Origin: Clavibacter sepedonicus
GTDB lineage: Bacteria; Actinomycetota; Actinomycetes; Actinomycetales; Microbacteriaceae
DNA length: 64,000 nt
Assembly (NCBI RefSeq): GCF_000069225.1
Contig: NC_010407.1
Location: 2,604,001 to 2,668,000, forward strand
Direction of reading: 5' to 3'
The notes beneath the pieces are model-generated. The model was given only the letters and a program-made list of their open reading frames with translations, made no database searches and had not been told where the DNA came from. Shown one piece after another: positions 62,308 through 64,000 of the stretch. Each line of letters starts with the position of its first letter. The first letter of the stretch is position 1. The translations under genes were made by a program, and so were the position numbers.

Positions 62308-62999
62308 GCCTGGCCGTCGACCACCCCGAGGACCGCGCCTCCGCGCGCGTCCGCACCTTCGGATCCGGTGGCGGCGAACCGTACGCCCGGGCCCTCCGCG
62401 ACTCCGGGGTCCTCTTCCTGTCGCTCGCGTCCGACGACGACAGCGCCGAGGCGATGGACATCAGCCGCTGGAGCGCGGACGCCGACGCCGTGGACGCGAG
62501 CCTCCTCGCGGGCGCGGCCGGTCCCGTCCTCGACATCGGCTGCGGCCCGGGCCGCATGGTCCGCGCGGCTATGGACGCCGGGCTCGGCGCGCTCGGCATC
62601 GACGTCTCCCCCACCGTGGTCGAGATGGCCGCGGGCCTCGGCCTCCCCGTGCTCCACCGCTCGGTCTTCGAGCGCCTGCCCCGCGAGGGCGGCTGGGGCA
62701 CGCTTCTGCTGCTCGACGGCAACATCGGCATCGGCGGCGACGCGGCCGCGCTCCTCGCGCGCTGCGGCGACCTCCTCGACGACCAGGGCGCGCTCGTGGT
62801 CGAGACCCACCCGGATCCCGCCCGCGACCGCACCTTCGAGTGCACGGTCGAGGACGGCCAGGGCCGCGCGAGCGACCCGTTCCCGTGGGCGCAGGTCGGC
62901 CGCGACGCCGTCGCGCGCATGGCCGCTGGCGCGGGCCTCGACCTCGTTCAGTGCTGGGAGACCGACGGCCGGTCCTTCTGCCGCCTCGTGCGCGCGTAG
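62304..62999 (+). CDS. Class I SAM-dependent methyltransferase
   Basis: The 231-aa protein has motif I VLDIGCGPGRMV (75-86), GIDVSPTVVEMA, and LLLLDGNIGIGG. Substrate unknown. The first 50 residues are family-specific (FGSGGGEPYARAL, MDISRWSADAD). Last gene of the unit; its end overlaps the convergent membrane protein gene by 52 bases. Confidence 0.9.
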   Translation: MSLAVDHPEDRASARVRTFGSGGGEPYARALRDSGVLFLSLASDDDSAEAMDISRWSADADAVDASLLAGAAGPVLDIGCGPGRMVRAAMDAGLGALGIDVSPTVVEMAAGLGLPVLHRSVFERLPREGGWGTLLLLDGNIGIGGDAAALLARCGDLLDDQGALVVETHPDPARDRTFECTVEDGQGRASDPFPWAQVGRDAVARMAAGAGLDLVQCWETDGRSFCRLVRA

Positions 63000-63448
63000 A
63001 GCGCCGCGACCACGGCCGTCGCCACCGCGGTGGCGACCCACATGAGCGCGAGGCGCGGCGCGTAGTCCGCGATGAGGATCGTCGGGTTGTCGTTGCCGAT
63101 GGCGCGAGCCCGGATCTCGGGGACGACCACCAGGGTCATCACCGCCATCACGACCACGCCGGCCTGCACGATCACGAGCGAGCCCGGAGGGAGGCGCCGG
63201 CCCGCCTTCCGCAGCAGCAGGCCGGTGACGAAGACGACGGGCGACAGGATCGCGTCGTGCACGAGGATCGCGAGGAGCAGGAACACGGCGACGCCGACGA
63301 CCTGGTCGGTGCGCTGGGTCTCGAGCAGGGTGCGCGCGCCGAACGCGAGGCCGACGACGCCGATCGCGACGAGCGCGATCCGGGCGGCCACCATGCCGCG
63401 CGTCACGCGGGCGCCGTCGCCGGGCGCGGGGGTGCGGGTGCCGGACAT
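62948..63448 (-). CDS. Multi-pass membrane protein next to the second molybdoenzyme
   Basis: The 166-aa product (ATG 63448 overlapping the molybdoenzyme stop, ATGA) has four hydrophobic helices (about residues 22-44, 48-72, 90-112 and 130-150) with charged ends. VFVTGLLLRKAGRRLPPGSL and RARAIGNDNPTILIADYAPR are conserved-looking loops. Not recognised as a known family. Coupling to the molybdoenzyme suggests membrane docking or electron transfer to it. The 3' end overlaps the methyltransferase gene on the other strand. Confidence 0.82.
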   Translation of the reverse strand: MSGTRTPAPGDGARVTRGMVAARIALVAIGVVGLAFGARTLLETQRTDQVVGVAVFLLLAILVHDAILSPVVFVTGLLLRKAGRRLPPGSLVIVQAGVVVMAVMTLVVVPEIRARAIGNDNPTILIADYAPRLALMWVATAVATAVVAALYARTRRQKDRPSVSQH

Positions 63449-64000
63449 CACATGACCTCCAGGGTCGAGAGCCACTTGGTCTGCAGCACGCCGGGACGCC
63501 CGGGCGCGATCATGCGCGCCGGGTAGCCGTGCTGGATGTCGAGGGGCGCGCCGTCGAGCTCGAGCGCCACCAGGGTGAGCGGGTCGCGCACGTACTCCGG
63601 GCCCATCTCGGTGCGCCGGAAGCCGCCGCTCTTCTCGAGGCTTGTGACGCGGAGGCGCGCCACAGGGTCGGCGCCGACCTGGTCCATCAGGTCCATGAGG
63701 CGGACGCCGCGCCACGTCGCCGACTGGCTCCAGCCCTCGACGCAGGAGATGGGCAGCGTCGCGGTGACGAGCCCCATGCCGCGGAGGTCGTCCATCGTGA
63801 AGGCCCTGGAGACGGATCCGTTCGAGACGGTGAGCGCCCACGCGGGGTCGACCGCGGACTCCGTCACGCCCGCGGCCTCGGCCGTGCGGTTGACGGGCAG
63901 CCCCTGCGGGCCGGTGCCCATGACGCGCGGGCCGAAGGCGTTGAGCGGGGCGAGGATCCGGAACGACTGGCCCGCGGTGAGGCCCACGACCGCGGCGACG
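63448..64000 (-). CDS. Second molybdopterin-dependent oxidoreductase (partial at right edge)
   Basis: The last 180 or so residues are visible. GQSFRILAPLNAFGPRVMG is a linker, then the sulfite-oxidase-type molybdopterin domain: LPISCVEGWSQSATW holds the predicted Mo-ligand Cys, and LEKSGGFRRTEMGPEYVRDP, DIQHGYPARMIAPGRPGV and QTKWLSTLEVM end the protein. There is no C-terminal Ig-like domain, unlike the copy at 57045. The reading frame is open to base 64000, so the N-terminus, probably membrane helices, lies outside. Confidence 0.88.
   Translation of the reverse strand, partial: VAAVVGLTAGQSFRILAPLNAFGPRVMGTGPQGLPVNRTAEAAGVTESAVDPAWALTVSNGSVSRAFTMDDLRGMGLVTATLPISCVEGWSQSATWRGVRLMDLMDQVGADPVARLRVTSLEKSGGFRRTEMGPEYVRDPLTLVALELDGAPLDIQHGYPARMIAPGRPGVLQTKWLSTLEVM

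Overview
The window is a GC-rich bacterial chromosome segment. Gene content, frequent GTG starts and many 1-4 base stop/start overlaps (ATGA, GTGA) fit an actinobacterium of the family Microbacteriaceae. The order mazG / mfd / pth / rplY / gnd / prs / glmU suggests the plant-associated genus Clavibacter. That placement is inferred from gene order and style, not from a database search.

Layout. 1-12.7 kb is core genome: mazG (cut by the left edge), nhaA, mfd, pth, rplY, a gluconokinase-oxidoreductase fusion and gnd, with one lower-GC orphan membrane gene at 2.3 kb. 12.7-14.2 kb is an accessory pocket between a decayed copy of the prs 3' end and the intact prs gene; it holds a two-gene unit, a small PLDc_N-like membrane protein and a secreted protein. 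14.2-16.9 kb carries prs, glmU and tRNA-Gln(UUG). A lower-GC gene for a predicted multi-domain DNA-binding nuclease sits next to the tRNA (17.0-18.4 kb). 18.5-30.7 kb holds small regulators, an LLM-class flavoprotein, a LysE/ArgO exporter with a frameshifted LysR partner, a methionine ABC importer (metQNI), a paralogous pair of membrane-anchored proteins, an ABC-F ATPase and an MFS transporter.

30.7-34.0 kb is a complete lactococcin-972-type bacteriocin locus (precursor, large membrane protein, ABC ATPase). It is followed by a molybdenum cofactor operon (moeA-moaC-mog-moaE, 34.1-36.9 kb), which fits the two molybdopterin oxidoreductases at 57-58.7 kb and at the right edge. 38-43.4 kb contains a PEP mutase-like enzyme, an ArsO-like flavoprotein with an ACR3-like permease, MTA phosphorylase and a sugar epimerase. 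43.5-56.6 kb has lipoproteins, an SDR enzyme, a CPBP protease, a second pair of paralogous anchored proteins, a DUF318 permease with its TIGR03943 partner, a secreted propeller protein, an FAD monooxygenase beside a duplication scar, a cupin, a lipoprotein and a PadR regulator. 56.7-64 kb has the first molybdoenzyme with a two-component system, then a glycosyltransferase / DUF2064 / methyltransferase operon facing a membrane protein and a second molybdoenzyme.

Most notable: (1) the HTH-HTH-HNH_repeat-PD-(D/E)XK protein beside tRNA-Gln; (2) the cysteine-containing lactococcin-972 relative; (3) the secreted protein plus small membrane protein pair in the prs pocket; (4) three places where gene debris or frameshifts record recent rearrangement (prs remnant, lipoprotein/propeller scar, argP and the molybdoenzyme).
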